A stretch of DNA of 8,782 nucleotides from Pseudomonadota bacterium. Lineage in GTDB: Bacteria > Pseudomonadota > Alphaproteobacteria > Rhizobiales > Hyphomicrobiaceae. Under the pieces are notes generated by a model. The model was not told where the DNA came from, did not search any database, and saw nothing but the letters and a program-made list of their open reading frames with translations. The DNA lies in contig JAKALI010000140.1 in the NCBI GenBank assembly GCA_021813195.1, forward strand, positions 1-8,782. The letters run 5' to 3'. The position numbers and the translations under genes were made by a program. This document shows, piece by piece, positions 1 to 6,082 of the stretch (position 1 is the first letter of the stretch; each line of letters begins with the position of its first letter).

Positions 1-15
1 CGCTGTATCAACATC

Positions 16-39
16 GAGCGTTTCCGATCATCAACGCCC
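16..39 (-). other. Stem-loop at the stop codon of the minus-strand UbiD gene
   Basis: GAGCGTT (16-22) pairs with AACGCCC (33-39) as 7 bp including one G-U, around a 10-nt loop. The stop codon (33-31) sits at the loop/stem junction. No U-tract follows on the minus strand, so a classical intrinsic terminator is not supported. An mRNA 3'-end stabiliser is possible, and so is chance. Confidence 0.3.
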
Positions 40-1611
40 GGACCGTGCCAGCGAGTGGACCCACCCAATCATGCGAGATCTGGCGTTCTGGAGGTCCTTT
101 TCGGTAAAGAAATCTTCCGGCTTGACTCGATCGACTGGATAGACCGGCCGGAGGAAATCGCTTTCGTAGCCGAATGGTACCGTGGCATCGATACCCATGC
201 CGCCCTCGAACTGGGTATTGGATGCAGTCCATTGCTTGTCGCCCGCAGTCATCCGCTCGGAAGGCATGAAGGTCTGGCCACGTCCGCCGGGGATTGGGTT
301 GAGGATGTCGGTGCGCGGGTTCACCCGCGTCGTGAGACACCACATGATATCGTCCATCGAGTAGGGGTCGGTATCCTCGCTCACGGCGATCGCGAGCCGC
401 ATCCCCTGCGAACATGACAGCGCAGCACTCAGGAAATTGCGCTGCCAGCCCTCATCGATTTGATGTCGCTTCTTCACTTGAATGATACAGCCGCCCCAGT
501 CGGTCATACTGTAAGGGATTACAACGTCCTGTACGATGCCGGGCTGCAACCGCTCGCACAGTTCAAAGATCGCCGCTTCGCGCACCGTCGTATCAATATT
601 GTGATCGTCCAGCGTATGAACGCCGAGTGCGAAGATGATCGGCTTCGTTTCCGGCTTGCGCATGGTCACGGCGGTAACATGGAAGGTTGGTGCCTTGTAG
701 GCCTTGCCCATGTAGCCGGCCCACTCTGGATGAAAATGGAACCGACCTTGAATACCGGCATCCTCGGACTCCTTCGTTTCGAAACGACGGTCACGCGGAT
801 GAATGTAACCTTCGAGAACGACCTCGGCATCGGCAAGCGTATAGGCGTCGACCGTGCGGCATTTTACCATGCGGATGGGGCTGCCCTGGACCGCACCGGC
901 AATGCCGATTTCGTCGCATCCCATCGGCAAGATGGCGTAGTCGAAGCCGGCGCCGGCGAGCAAGGTGCACGCCGGAGGCACGCCAAAGCACATCGTAAGA
1001 GGAATCGGTTTGTCTTCGTTATAATATTTGTTCGCCACCTGCCACATGTGCGAGCCCGGCGAAATCTGGAAGGTGCCGACATTGCGCCAGCGGAAGTTCA
1101 TGCGGTTGTAGCCGAGGTCGGTACCCCCATCGAATTGGTCGAAGCTGATGCAACGGATGCCGGAGCCGACGGTGAGCTCCTTTTCGTAGACGGTATGCCG
1201 AATCGGCACCATGAATTTGTTCACGTCGCTCGGGTTGACGATGACGTGCTCCTGCACCGGGGCCTCATCCTGTGAAATGATCTCGGGCTTGAGCGGCTTA
1301 CGGAATGCTTGAGCGATCTTGCGAGTACGCTCGATGTCGTTCTTCCAGCCGAACATCTTATTGATGACGTTCATGTCGCCGAACAGATTGGTGATGACTC
1401 GATGATTTGGCTTTCCCTTAACATTGTTGAAAAGAACAGGGCAGCCACCATCCATGTGTTTCTGCAATCCTGTGACTTCGAGATCCGGGTCGACCGGCTT
1501 TTCGGTTTCGATCAGATCGCCCTGTGACTTCAGCCACGCCAGCGTTGTTCGAAGATCAAAAACCTTGGCGGCTTCGGGATGAGGCTGCTCTTTGTGCATC
1601 GCTTTTTGCAT
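31..1611 (-). CDS. UbiD-family decarboxylase, divergent active site (526 aa)
   Basis: Predicted cytoplasmic prenylated-FMN-dependent (de)carboxylase of the UbiD family; substrate unknown. Visible family marks, numbered from the ATG at 1611: the N-x4-R element (Asn169, Arg174), an ISPGSH segment ending in His188, Glu234 in a CDEIGIAG segment, the AEVVLEGYI strand near 262-270, and the C-terminal GGMGIDATVP motif. Asn, His and Glu match the metal/phosphate ligands of fungal Fdc1, and Arg174 its catalytic Arg. The usual PEGPFGE stretch with two catalytic Glu is replaced by QGRFHFHPEW (288-297): only the second Glu (Glu296) is kept. An in-frame TTG at 1620 would give 529 aa, but GGAG at 1624-1621 lies directly against it and 9 nt from the ATG at 1611, so I prefer the ATG. 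It is transcribed away from the ubiX gene, across a shared promoter region. Length is normal for the family. I do not call it ubiD, because a ubiquinone role is not supported by the context. Phthaloyl-CoA-, hydroxybenzoate- or gallate-type decarboxylases are all possible. Confidence 0.9.
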   Translation of the reverse strand: MQKAMHKEQPHPEAAKVFDLRTTLAWLKSQGDLIETEKPVDPDLEVTGLQKHMDGGCPVLFNNVKGKPNHRVITNLFGDMNVINKMFGWKNDIERTRKIAQAFRKPLKPEIISQDEAPVQEHVIVNPSDVNKFMVPIRHTVYEKELTVGSGIRCISFDQFDGGTDLGYNRMNFRWRNVGTFQISPGSHMWQVANKYYNEDKPIPLTMCFGVPPACTLLAGAGFDYAILPMGCDEIGIAGAVQGSPIRMVKCRTVDAYTLADAEVVLEGYIHPRDRRFETKESEDAGIQGRFHFHPEWAGYMGKAYKAPTFHVTAVTMRKPETKPIIFALGVHTLDDHNIDTTVREAAIFELCERLQPGIVQDVVIPYSMTDWGGCIIQVKKRHQIDEGWQRNFLSAALSCSQGMRLAIAVSEDTDPYSMDDIMWCLTTRVNPRTDILNPIPGGRGQTFMPSERMTAGDKQWTASNTQFEGGMGIDATVPFGYESDFLRPVYPVDRVKPEDFFTEKDLQNARSRMIGWVHSLARSGR

Positions 1612-1620
1612 GGCATTCAA

Positions 1621-1624
1621 CTCC
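1621..1624 (-). promoter_or_regulatory. Ribosome binding site deciding the UbiD start
   Basis: Read on the minus strand this is GGAG, 9 nt before the ATG at 1611 and immediately against the alternative TTG at 1620. The spacing favours the ATG. Confidence 0.5.
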
Positions 1625-1691
1625 GAGGTTGTAGGTCTTCAACTTGATTGCATTCCGATTTGGCTGTCGAGAGCGCAAACGGCGAATCCGG

Positions 1692-1750
1692 CAACCGTTA
1701 AGACTGCGCCATGCGGACTCTCGTCATCTGGCGACCGTCGACAATCGTTA
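1692..1750 (+). repeat. Pair of near-identical 9-mers exactly 50 bp apart, possible operator pair
   Basis: CAACCGTTA (1692-1700) and CAATCGTTA (1742-1750) differ at one base and are 50 bp apart start to start, close to five DNA turns and so on nearly the same helix face. The second copy falls in the spacer region of the candidate promoter at 1738-1766. Together they could be a regulator's binding sites controlling the divergent genes; this is inference. Confidence 0.25.
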
Positions 1751-1766
1751 GATGGCTAAGTATATT
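1738..1766 (+). promoter_or_regulatory. Candidate sigma-70 promoter reading toward ubiX
   Basis: TCGACA (1738-1743, 5 of 6 to the -35 consensus), a 17-nt spacer, then TATATT (1761-1766, 5 of 6 to the -10 consensus). Transcription would start near 1773 and leave a leader of about 170 nt before the ubiX ATG. It lies in the divergent gap between the UbiD and ubiX genes. I saw no comparably good promoter for the minus-strand gene. Confidence 0.45.
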
Positions 1767-1824
1767 AATGCTATCCCCGTTTGGGTGCCTTGAAAAGAGC
1801 CGGGAATTGCCGGCGTGGGAAGTA

Positions 1825-1834
1825 CCATATATGG
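1825..1834. repeat. Perfect 10-bp palindrome in the ubiX leader region
   Basis: CCATATATGG reads the same on both strands, between the candidate promoter and the ubiX start. It is a possible protein-binding site, but no known operator was recognised. Confidence 0.2.
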
Positions 1835-1943
1835 ATGGGGTAGCGGCAAAGTGCGTCGGTCGGGACAAGGCATCTGCGCTGGGCCGCGCCACTGCGCCGG
1901 AACGGCGATCGGTTTTTCAAGCGGGTTCGAGAGGAGAGTACTA

Positions 1944-2525
1944 ATGCGGCGTCTGATTGTCGGCTTGACTGGGGCAACGGGCGCCATTTTCGGCATCCGG
2001 CTGCTGGAAGCGCTCAAGCAGAGCGAGGTCGAATCGCATCTGATCGTGTCGAAATGGGCTGAGCGCACCATCAAGCACGAGACCCGCTACACCATCGACC
2101 AGCTCACCGCGCTGGCGAGCGTCAACTACAATATCAACGACATGGGCGCGGCCGTCTCGTCCGGCTCCTTCTTCACTGAAGGCATGGTGATCATTCCGTG
2201 TTCGATGCGCACGCTCGGCGGTATCGCGCACGGCTATGGCGAACATCTGATCCACCGCTCCGCCGACGTCGTGCTCAAGGAACGGCGGCGGCTGGTGTTG
2301 GTGCCGCGCGAAACGCCGCTCTCGGAAGTGCATATTGAGAACATGCTCAAACTTGCGCGCATGGGCGTGACTATGCTGCCTCCGGTACCCGCCTTCTACA
2401 ACCATCCGCAATCAGTCGAGGACATCGTTGATCACGTCGTGGCGCGTGTGCTCGATCAGTTCGGAATTGCCACGCCGTTTGCCAAACGCTGGGACGGCCG
2501 CATGCAAAATCTCGCCCGCAAATAA
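1944..2525 (+). CDS. ubiX: UbiX-type flavin prenyltransferase, Pad1/VdcB-like (193 aa)
   Basis: Predicted to join a dimethylallyl group to FMN, giving the prenylated FMN used by UbiD enzymes; cytoplasmic. The protein opens with the flavin-binding Rossmann motif GLTGATGA (residues 7-14), followed by an SSGSF segment, an IPCSM segment, the VVLKERR and VPRETPLS stretches carrying the conserved Lys, Glu and Arg, then PPVPAFY with the conserved Tyr, and the C-terminal VLDQFGI. Length is normal for the family. Thr12 replaces the Ser of the GASGA motif of ubiquinone-type UbiX (Ser15 in Pseudomonas UbiX). By memory, Pad1/VdcB proteins paired with aromatic-acid decarboxylases also have GATGA and a similar HxENMLxLxRMG segment, so this copy is probably catabolic. 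The start at 1944 has GAGGAG (1931-1936) 7 nt upstream. An in-frame GTG at 1815 would add 43 residues of unlike sequence before the Rossmann motif and is rejected. It lies between two UbiD genes, its likely clients. Confidence 0.95.
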   Translation: MRRLIVGLTGATGAIFGIRLLEALKQSEVESHLIVSKWAERTIKHETRYTIDQLTALASVNYNINDMGAAVSSGSFFTEGMVIIPCSMRTLGGIAHGYGEHLIHRSADVVLKERRRLVLVPRETPLSEVHIENMLKLARMGVTMLPPVPAFYNHPQSVEDIVDHVVARVLDQFGIATPFAKRWDGRMQNLARK

Positions 2526-2534
2526 ATTGCGGGC
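2514..2534 (+). other. Stem-loop spanning the ubiX stop codon
   Basis: GCCCGCAA (2514-2521) and TTGCGGGC (2527-2534) form a perfect 8-bp stem around a 5-nt ATAAA loop; the TAA stop (2523-2525) is in the loop. No T-run follows, so it is not a textbook terminator. It could weaken read-through toward the next UbiD gene or protect the mRNA 3' end. Confidence 0.5.
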
Positions 2535-2920
2535 AAGGTCTAACCGCCGTGATCGAAGACCTGCGATGAAGAAGATGTGGCTCGGGTTCCATCGGCGGCT
2601 TTTACTGCCGTGGCCCTTGCGCGCGAAGTCGAAGAGCCGCTGCAGAGTCGACTGCTGGGTTTGAAAAGTTCTTGCAGCGCGAGGTGTGTGGGCGATTTTA
2701 CGGCGTCGGATATGGCGCGCGGGGCGTTATCTCAGCCGGCGCGAAAATCGCTATATTGTATTGTTTGCACAGCCGTTTTTGACGATGAAAGAAGCCCGTC
2801 GGATCCCGGACGGACAACAAGGGCTTGCGTGCGGCTGCGGAGACGATAAACTTAGAGATCTAAGCGTGTTGCAAACCGCGGCCCAAGTGCGGCTTAGCCT
2901 CAACACATGCGAGAGCGCCT
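2526..2920. other. Intergenic region of about 395 bp between ubiX and the second UbiD gene
   Basis: No convincing gene is present. Several short open frames lack ribosome binding sites and family features. The region contains the tail of the ubiX stem-loop, possible leader hairpins near 2792-2826, and an inverted repeat at 2851-2864. I found no promoter with both boxes near consensus; TATATT at 2752-2757 has no good -35 partner. The length suggests that the downstream gene has its own promoter. Confidence 0.55.
2851..2864. repeat. Inverted repeat upstream of the second UbiD gene, candidate operator
   Basis: CTTAGA and TCTAAG are perfect reverse complements separated by GA. The site ends 56 bp before the ATG at 2921, a position suited to a dimeric repressor or activator. 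No matching regulator gene is in the window. Confidence 0.3.
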
Positions 2921-4423
2921 ATGAACATCGCCTGGACCAACAATCGTCAAGCGCGCGTCGCCTATGACGATCTGCGCGAATGGATCGAAGAGGCCGACAA
3001 GCTCGGCGAGCTGGTTCGCGCCAACGGCTATTCCTGGCAAGAAGACATCGGCATGGCAGCGGAGTTGTTGCAGCACGACGCCAAGGCGCCGGTCGCGCTG
3101 TTCGACGGCATCCCGGGTTATCCGAAGGGTTTCCGGGTGCTGACCAATTTCTTCGGCGGCCGGCGGCAGAACATGACGCTCGGCTTCTCGCCCGATCTCA
3201 ACAAGATCGAATTGTCGGAAGCCTTCCTCCGCGATTTCCAGCAAATATCGGACAAGCCGCTGCCCTACGAGGTCGTGGAGAGCGGTCCGGTGATCGAGAA
3301 CGTTATCGAGGGCGAGGCGATCGACGTGGGGCGTTTTCCCACTCCGGTTTGGCATGACCGCGACGAAGGCCGCCGCTATATCGGCACCGGCAGCTTCAAC
3401 GTCACGCGCGATCCAGAGGACGGCTGGGTCAATGCCGGCACCTACCGAGTCATGATTCATGACGCCAAGCGGCTTGGCTTCTACATCTCGCCCGGTAAGC
3501 ACGGGCGTATTCATCGCGACAAATACCAGGCGCTCAATAAGCCGATGCCGGTCTGCATCGTGATCGGCGGCGACCCGCTCACTTTTCTGATGGCGTGCAC
3601 AGAAGTGCCGTTCGGCACCTGCGAATTCGAGATCGCCGGCGCCTATCGCGGGCGGCCGCAGAAAGTCGTCATCGGCAAGCACACCGGCCTGCCTTTCCCG
3701 GCAAATGCTGAAATCGTGCTCGAGGGCTTCGTGCAACCAGGCAACATGGCGCCGGAAGGGCCATTTGGCGAATGGACCGGCTATTACGGCTCCAAGATGC
3801 GGAGCGAGCCGGTGCTTGACGTCAAGGCCATCTATCACCGCAATGATCCGATCCTGCTCGGGTGCCCACCACAACGGCCGCCGGAAGAACAGGCGCGCTA
3901 TCGCGCGGTGGTGCGCTCGGCACTGCTCAAGCAGGAACTGGGCAAGACTGGCCTGCCCGATGTGGTTGCCACCTGGTGCCACGAGGCCGGCGGCTCGCGC
4001 CAACTCACCGCGGTCTCGATCAAGCAGCGCTACCCCGGCCATGCCCGCCAGGCCGGTCATCTCGCCGCTATGTGTCGCTCGGTCGCCTATGCCGGCAAAT
4101 ATGTCGTCGTGGTCGACGACGACATCGACGTGTCCAATCTCGAGGAGCTGATGTGGGCGGTGTGCTCACGTTCGGATCCCGCGACGGCGATCGACTTCAT
4201 CCACAATGCCTGGTCGACGCCGCTCGATCCGTCGATCCCGCCCGAGCGCAAGCAGCAGGGTGACTTCACCAACAGCCGCGCCATCATCGACGCTTGCCGT
4301 CCGTTCCACTGGAAGGACCAGTATCCGATCGTAAACACCCCACTGCCGGAGACCGCGCGCAGGACCAAGGAACTGTTTTCCTGGATGCTGGAAGGCGTCC
4401 GCGAGAAGACGAAGGCGCGCTGA
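2921..4423 (+). CDS. UbiD-family decarboxylase, canonical active site (500 aa)
   Basis: Predicted cytoplasmic prFMN-dependent decarboxylase. The full set of family residues is visible: NAGTYR (171-176) with Asn171 and Arg176, SPGKH ending in His194, Glu235 in CEFEIAG, the AEIVLEGF strand (263-270), and APEGPFGEWTGYYG (277-290) supplying both catalytic Glu (Glu279, Glu284). By alignment in my head to Fdc1/UbiD these match Asn168, Arg173, His191, Glu233, Glu277 and Glu282. The C-terminal MGIDAT motif of E. coli UbiD and of the other UbiD here is replaced by an AIIDACRPFHWKDQYP segment, so this is not the ubiquinone enzyme, and the substrate cannot be named. The start has only a weak ribosome binding site (GAGAG at 2911-2915, 5 nt upstream), but the family N-terminus begins close to this ATG. 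It lies downstream of ubiX and upstream of a Bug-type receptor, consistent with uptake and decarboxylation of an aromatic or unsaturated acid. Confidence 0.93.
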   Translation: MNIAWTNNRQARVAYDDLREWIEEADKLGELVRANGYSWQEDIGMAAELLQHDAKAPVALFDGIPGYPKGFRVLTNFFGGRRQNMTLGFSPDLNKIELSEAFLRDFQQISDKPLPYEVVESGPVIENVIEGEAIDVGRFPTPVWHDRDEGRRYIGTGSFNVTRDPEDGWVNAGTYRVMIHDAKRLGFYISPGKHGRIHRDKYQALNKPMPVCIVIGGDPLTFLMACTEVPFGTCEFEIAGAYRGRPQKVVIGKHTGLPFPANAEIVLEGFVQPGNMAPEGPFGEWTGYYGSKMRSEPVLDVKAIYHRNDPILLGCPPQRPPEEQARYRAVVRSALLKQELGKTGLPDVVATWCHEAGGSRQLTAVSIKQRYPGHARQAGHLAAMCRSVAYAGKYVVVVDDDIDVSNLEELMWAVCSRSDPATAIDFIHNAWSTPLDPSIPPERKQQGDFTNSRAIIDACRPFHWKDQYPIVNTPLPETARRTKELFSWMLEGVREKTKAR

Positions 4424-4443
4424 GGCGATCTGCTAACAGCGCG
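4416..4443 (+). other. Stem-loop spanning the stop codon of the second UbiD gene
   Basis: CGCGCTG (4416-4422) pairs with CAGCGCG (4437-4443) as 7 perfect base pairs around a 14-nt loop. The TGA stop (4421-4423) overlaps the left arm. No U-tract follows. It resembles the structures at the ends of ubiX and the other UbiD gene. Confidence 0.35.
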
Positions 4444-4544
4444 TGACGGGATGGAAATGCTGACCGCCGGACCGCAATCACCATAATTGCACCGGTTGGG
4501 TATCGAATGCGCTGCGCCGCTTGGATGACCTCCGGGTGGCGAGC

Positions 4545-4551
4545 AGGGAGG
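4545..4551 (+). promoter_or_regulatory. Ribosome binding site deciding the Bug receptor start
   Basis: AGGGAGG lies 5 nt before the ATG at 4557. The upstream in-frame TTG at 4521 lacks such a site and would place 12 polar residues before the signal peptide. Confidence 0.7.
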
Positions 4552-4556
4552 ATGAT

Positions 4557-5528
4557 ATGCGCGATCTGCTTGCGTCGATCTGCGCTTTACTGCTCATTGG
4601 TTCGCTCGCCAACGCACAGGATGTGAGCGCGAATTATCCAAATCGTCCGATCAAGATCATCGTTTGTGTTCCGGCAGGCGGCGGCGTTGACACCGTCACA
4701 CGCATAGTGGCCGAAGGGCTACAGGAACGCCTCGGCCAAGCAGTAGTGGTCGAGAATATCGCCGGTGCCGCCGGCAATGTCGGTGCCGAACGCGTCTTCA
4801 CCGCACGGCCGGACGGCTATACGCTGCTCGCCTCGCAGCCTTCGCCGATTACGGTCAATCCGCTGCTCTACAAGCGGATGTCATTCAATCCGACAAAATT
4901 CGAACCGGTCTCGATCCTGACCTCGATCCCCAACGTTCTCCTAGTGCGGAAGGGTTTCCCGAGCAAGACCGCCGCCGAATTCCTCGCCTATGCCAAAGCC
5001 AATCCCGGCAAGATCAATTACGCCTCGCAGGGCATTGGCACCACCTCGCATCTGACCGCGGCGCTGTTGGAGCAGCTCGCCGGCATCAAGCTCGTACATG
5101 TCCCTTATAAGGGCACAGCGCCAGCGCTCAATGACCTGATGGGCGGACATGTCGATATGATCTTTATGGAATTGGCGTCGGCGATGAGATTCCATAAGGG
5201 CGGCACCGCTCGCATCCTGGCCGTCGCGACTGAGAAACGGATTCCAGCACTGCCGGACATTCCGACCTTCGGCGAGCTCGGCATCGCCAATTTCACGTCG
5301 GTTACCTGGAATTCAATCGTCGCGCCGCCAAACACGCCGCCCGCGATCGTTGCCAAGCTTAACGAGACTGTGAACGCGGTGCTTAATAGCCGGCCGGTAA
5401 CGGCTCGCTTCGCCAAGCTCGACCTGCAGAAAGTTGGTGGCAGCTCCGCTCAGGCTGCGGCCTATATCAAGGAGCAGACGAAAATATGGAGCCAGGTCAT
5501 CCGTCGAGCTCACGTTCAGGCGCACTAG
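4557..5528 (+). CDS. Bug/TctC-family periplasmic solute receptor (323 aa)
   Basis: Predicted secreted binding protein of the tripartite tricarboxylate (Bug/TctC) family. These receptors bind small carboxylates or aromatic acids in the periplasm. It begins with a Sec signal peptide: a short MR start, a hydrophobic core (LLASICALLLIGSLA), and a likely cut after ANA near residue 20. The mature part shows the family order: YPNRPIKIIV, the glycine-rich VPAGGGVDT loop, LGQAVVVENIAGAAGNVGA, the PDGYTLL motif, the NYASQGIGTTSHL segment, VPYKGTAPALNDLMGG and LPDIPTFGELG. Length is normal. It follows the second UbiD gene by 133 bp, so it may share that transcript. No TctA/TctB membrane partner is in the window. 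Many Bug receptors are encoded alone, and some are thought to work with distant permeases or as sensors. An aromatic or dicarboxylic acid ligand is inferred from the neighbours only. Confidence 0.92.
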   Translation: MRDLLASICALLLIGSLANAQDVSANYPNRPIKIIVCVPAGGGVDTVTRIVAEGLQERLGQAVVVENIAGAAGNVGAERVFTARPDGYTLLASQPSPITVNPLLYKRMSFNPTKFEPVSILTSIPNVLLVRKGFPSKTAAEFLAYAKANPGKINYASQGIGTTSHLTAALLEQLAGIKLVHVPYKGTAPALNDLMGGHVDMIFMELASAMRFHKGGTARILAVATEKRIPALPDIPTFGELGIANFTSVTWNSIVAPPNTPPAIVAKLNETVNAVLNSRPVTARFAKLDLQKVGGSSAQAAAYIKEQTKIWSQVIRRAHVQAH

Positions 5529-5887
5529 GATCTAAATTCTGCCGCACGCAAAACAGCTCAATCCAGAGCCGTGTGCACGAGGAGCCGTCACATAATTTAA
5601 AGCTTTCAGCATAATGGATTGCTCGATCCACAGGGCGTGTAAGGTCGCTTATGAAAATCAATTTCCTCATTCCTAAAGGGCAGTGCGTAATTAGAGCATT
5701 CATTTGCACGCAATTACACCGGGAGATAGATACAAACGCATTGACGAACGTTTTTGCAGCATCGGAATTTGCAGCACGTTTCTTTATCAGTGACCTCTGA
5801 AGGTGTGCGGCCAACGGATGGTGGAGCGGACCAATGACTATGCTGGATAAAATCGCGCTGGCGAAAGCGCAAAAAGTTGATTAGCAT

Positions 5888-5893
5888 TATAAT
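5888..5893 (+). promoter_or_regulatory. Perfect -10 box upstream of the ABC importer operon
   Basis: TATAAT matches the sigma-70 -10 consensus exactly, but the bases 16-18 nt upstream do not resemble a -35 box. This pattern would fit an activator-dependent promoter for the operon that begins at 6083, leaving a leader of about 180 nt. A chance match in AT-rich DNA is also possible. Confidence 0.3.
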
Positions 5894-6069
5894 TAGAAGG
5901 CGAAGAATAATCCGACCGGCGATGCCGGACTGGGAGATGACGCTCGTCGGCGGAAGCATCAGCAAGCTGCTGATTTCATTCTAGCATCGGGGCTGATCGA
6001 GAAGCCGGGGCGGTTTGTTATTGCATCGCGCGGAGAGGTGCAAAGAGCCAATGCAAACCGTAATAAAAG

Positions 6070-6076
6070 AGGGAGG
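6070..6076 (+). promoter_or_regulatory. Ribosome binding site deciding the binding-protein start
   Basis: AGGGAGG lies 6 nt before the ATG at 6083. It rules against the in-frame ATG at 6038, which would put a basic, polar 15-residue extension before the signal peptide. Confidence 0.75.
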
Positions 6077-6082
6077 AAAACG

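Larger units (their letters stand above)
5529..6082. other. AT-richer intergenic region of about 550 bp without a convincing gene
   Basis: By hand count 5581-5760 is 78 of 180 G+C (43%), against 41 of 60 (68%) at 3601-3660 in the second UbiD gene. It contains two copies of TTTGCAGCA (5753-5761, 5768-5776), a tiny frame at 5834-5884, a perfect TATAAT at 5888-5893 and a CCGGC-GAT-GCCGG hairpin (5916-5928). A frame open from about 5897 runs into the binding-protein gene but resembles no family I know. This could be a regulatory region, a degraded gene or an insertion scar. No terminator with a T-run was found after the Bug gene. Confidence 0.5.

Noticed and set aside
460..1275. Long open frame of 271 codons on the plus strand
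   Set aside because: It lies antisense inside the well-supported UbiD gene; its predicted protein is rich in His/Arg/Ala with no family motif, typical of a GC-rich shadow frame.
1815..1943. GTG-initiated 43-residue extension of UbiX
   Set aside because: The extension has no similarity to known UbiX N-termini, and GAGGAG at 1931-1936 fits the ATG at 1944.
2566..2664. Short frame beginning with MKKMW downstream of ubiX, resembling a signal-peptide start
   Set aside because: It has no ribosome binding site and ends after 32 codons with no hydrophobic core long enough for a signal peptide; I could not reconstruct a broken gene by changing frame.
2779..2784. TTGACG as a -35 box for the second UbiD gene
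   Set aside because: No acceptable -10 box lies 16-18 nt downstream.
2900..4060. Long open frame of 386 codons on the minus strand
   Set aside because: It is antisense to the second UbiD gene, whose conserved residues are unmistakable; no motif or ribosome binding site supports it.
5834..5884. Sixteen-codon frame (MTMLDKIALAKAQKVD) as a leader peptide before the importer operon
   Set aside because: Only a weak GGAG lies upstream, the peptide has no run of a regulatory amino acid, and no attenuator hairpin follows. It could be chance.
5897..6082. N-terminal extension of the LivK-type protein or a degraded upstream gene in the same frame
   Set aside because: The strong ribosome binding site and signal peptide fix the start at 6083; the upstream frame has no recognisable family and would bury the signal peptide.
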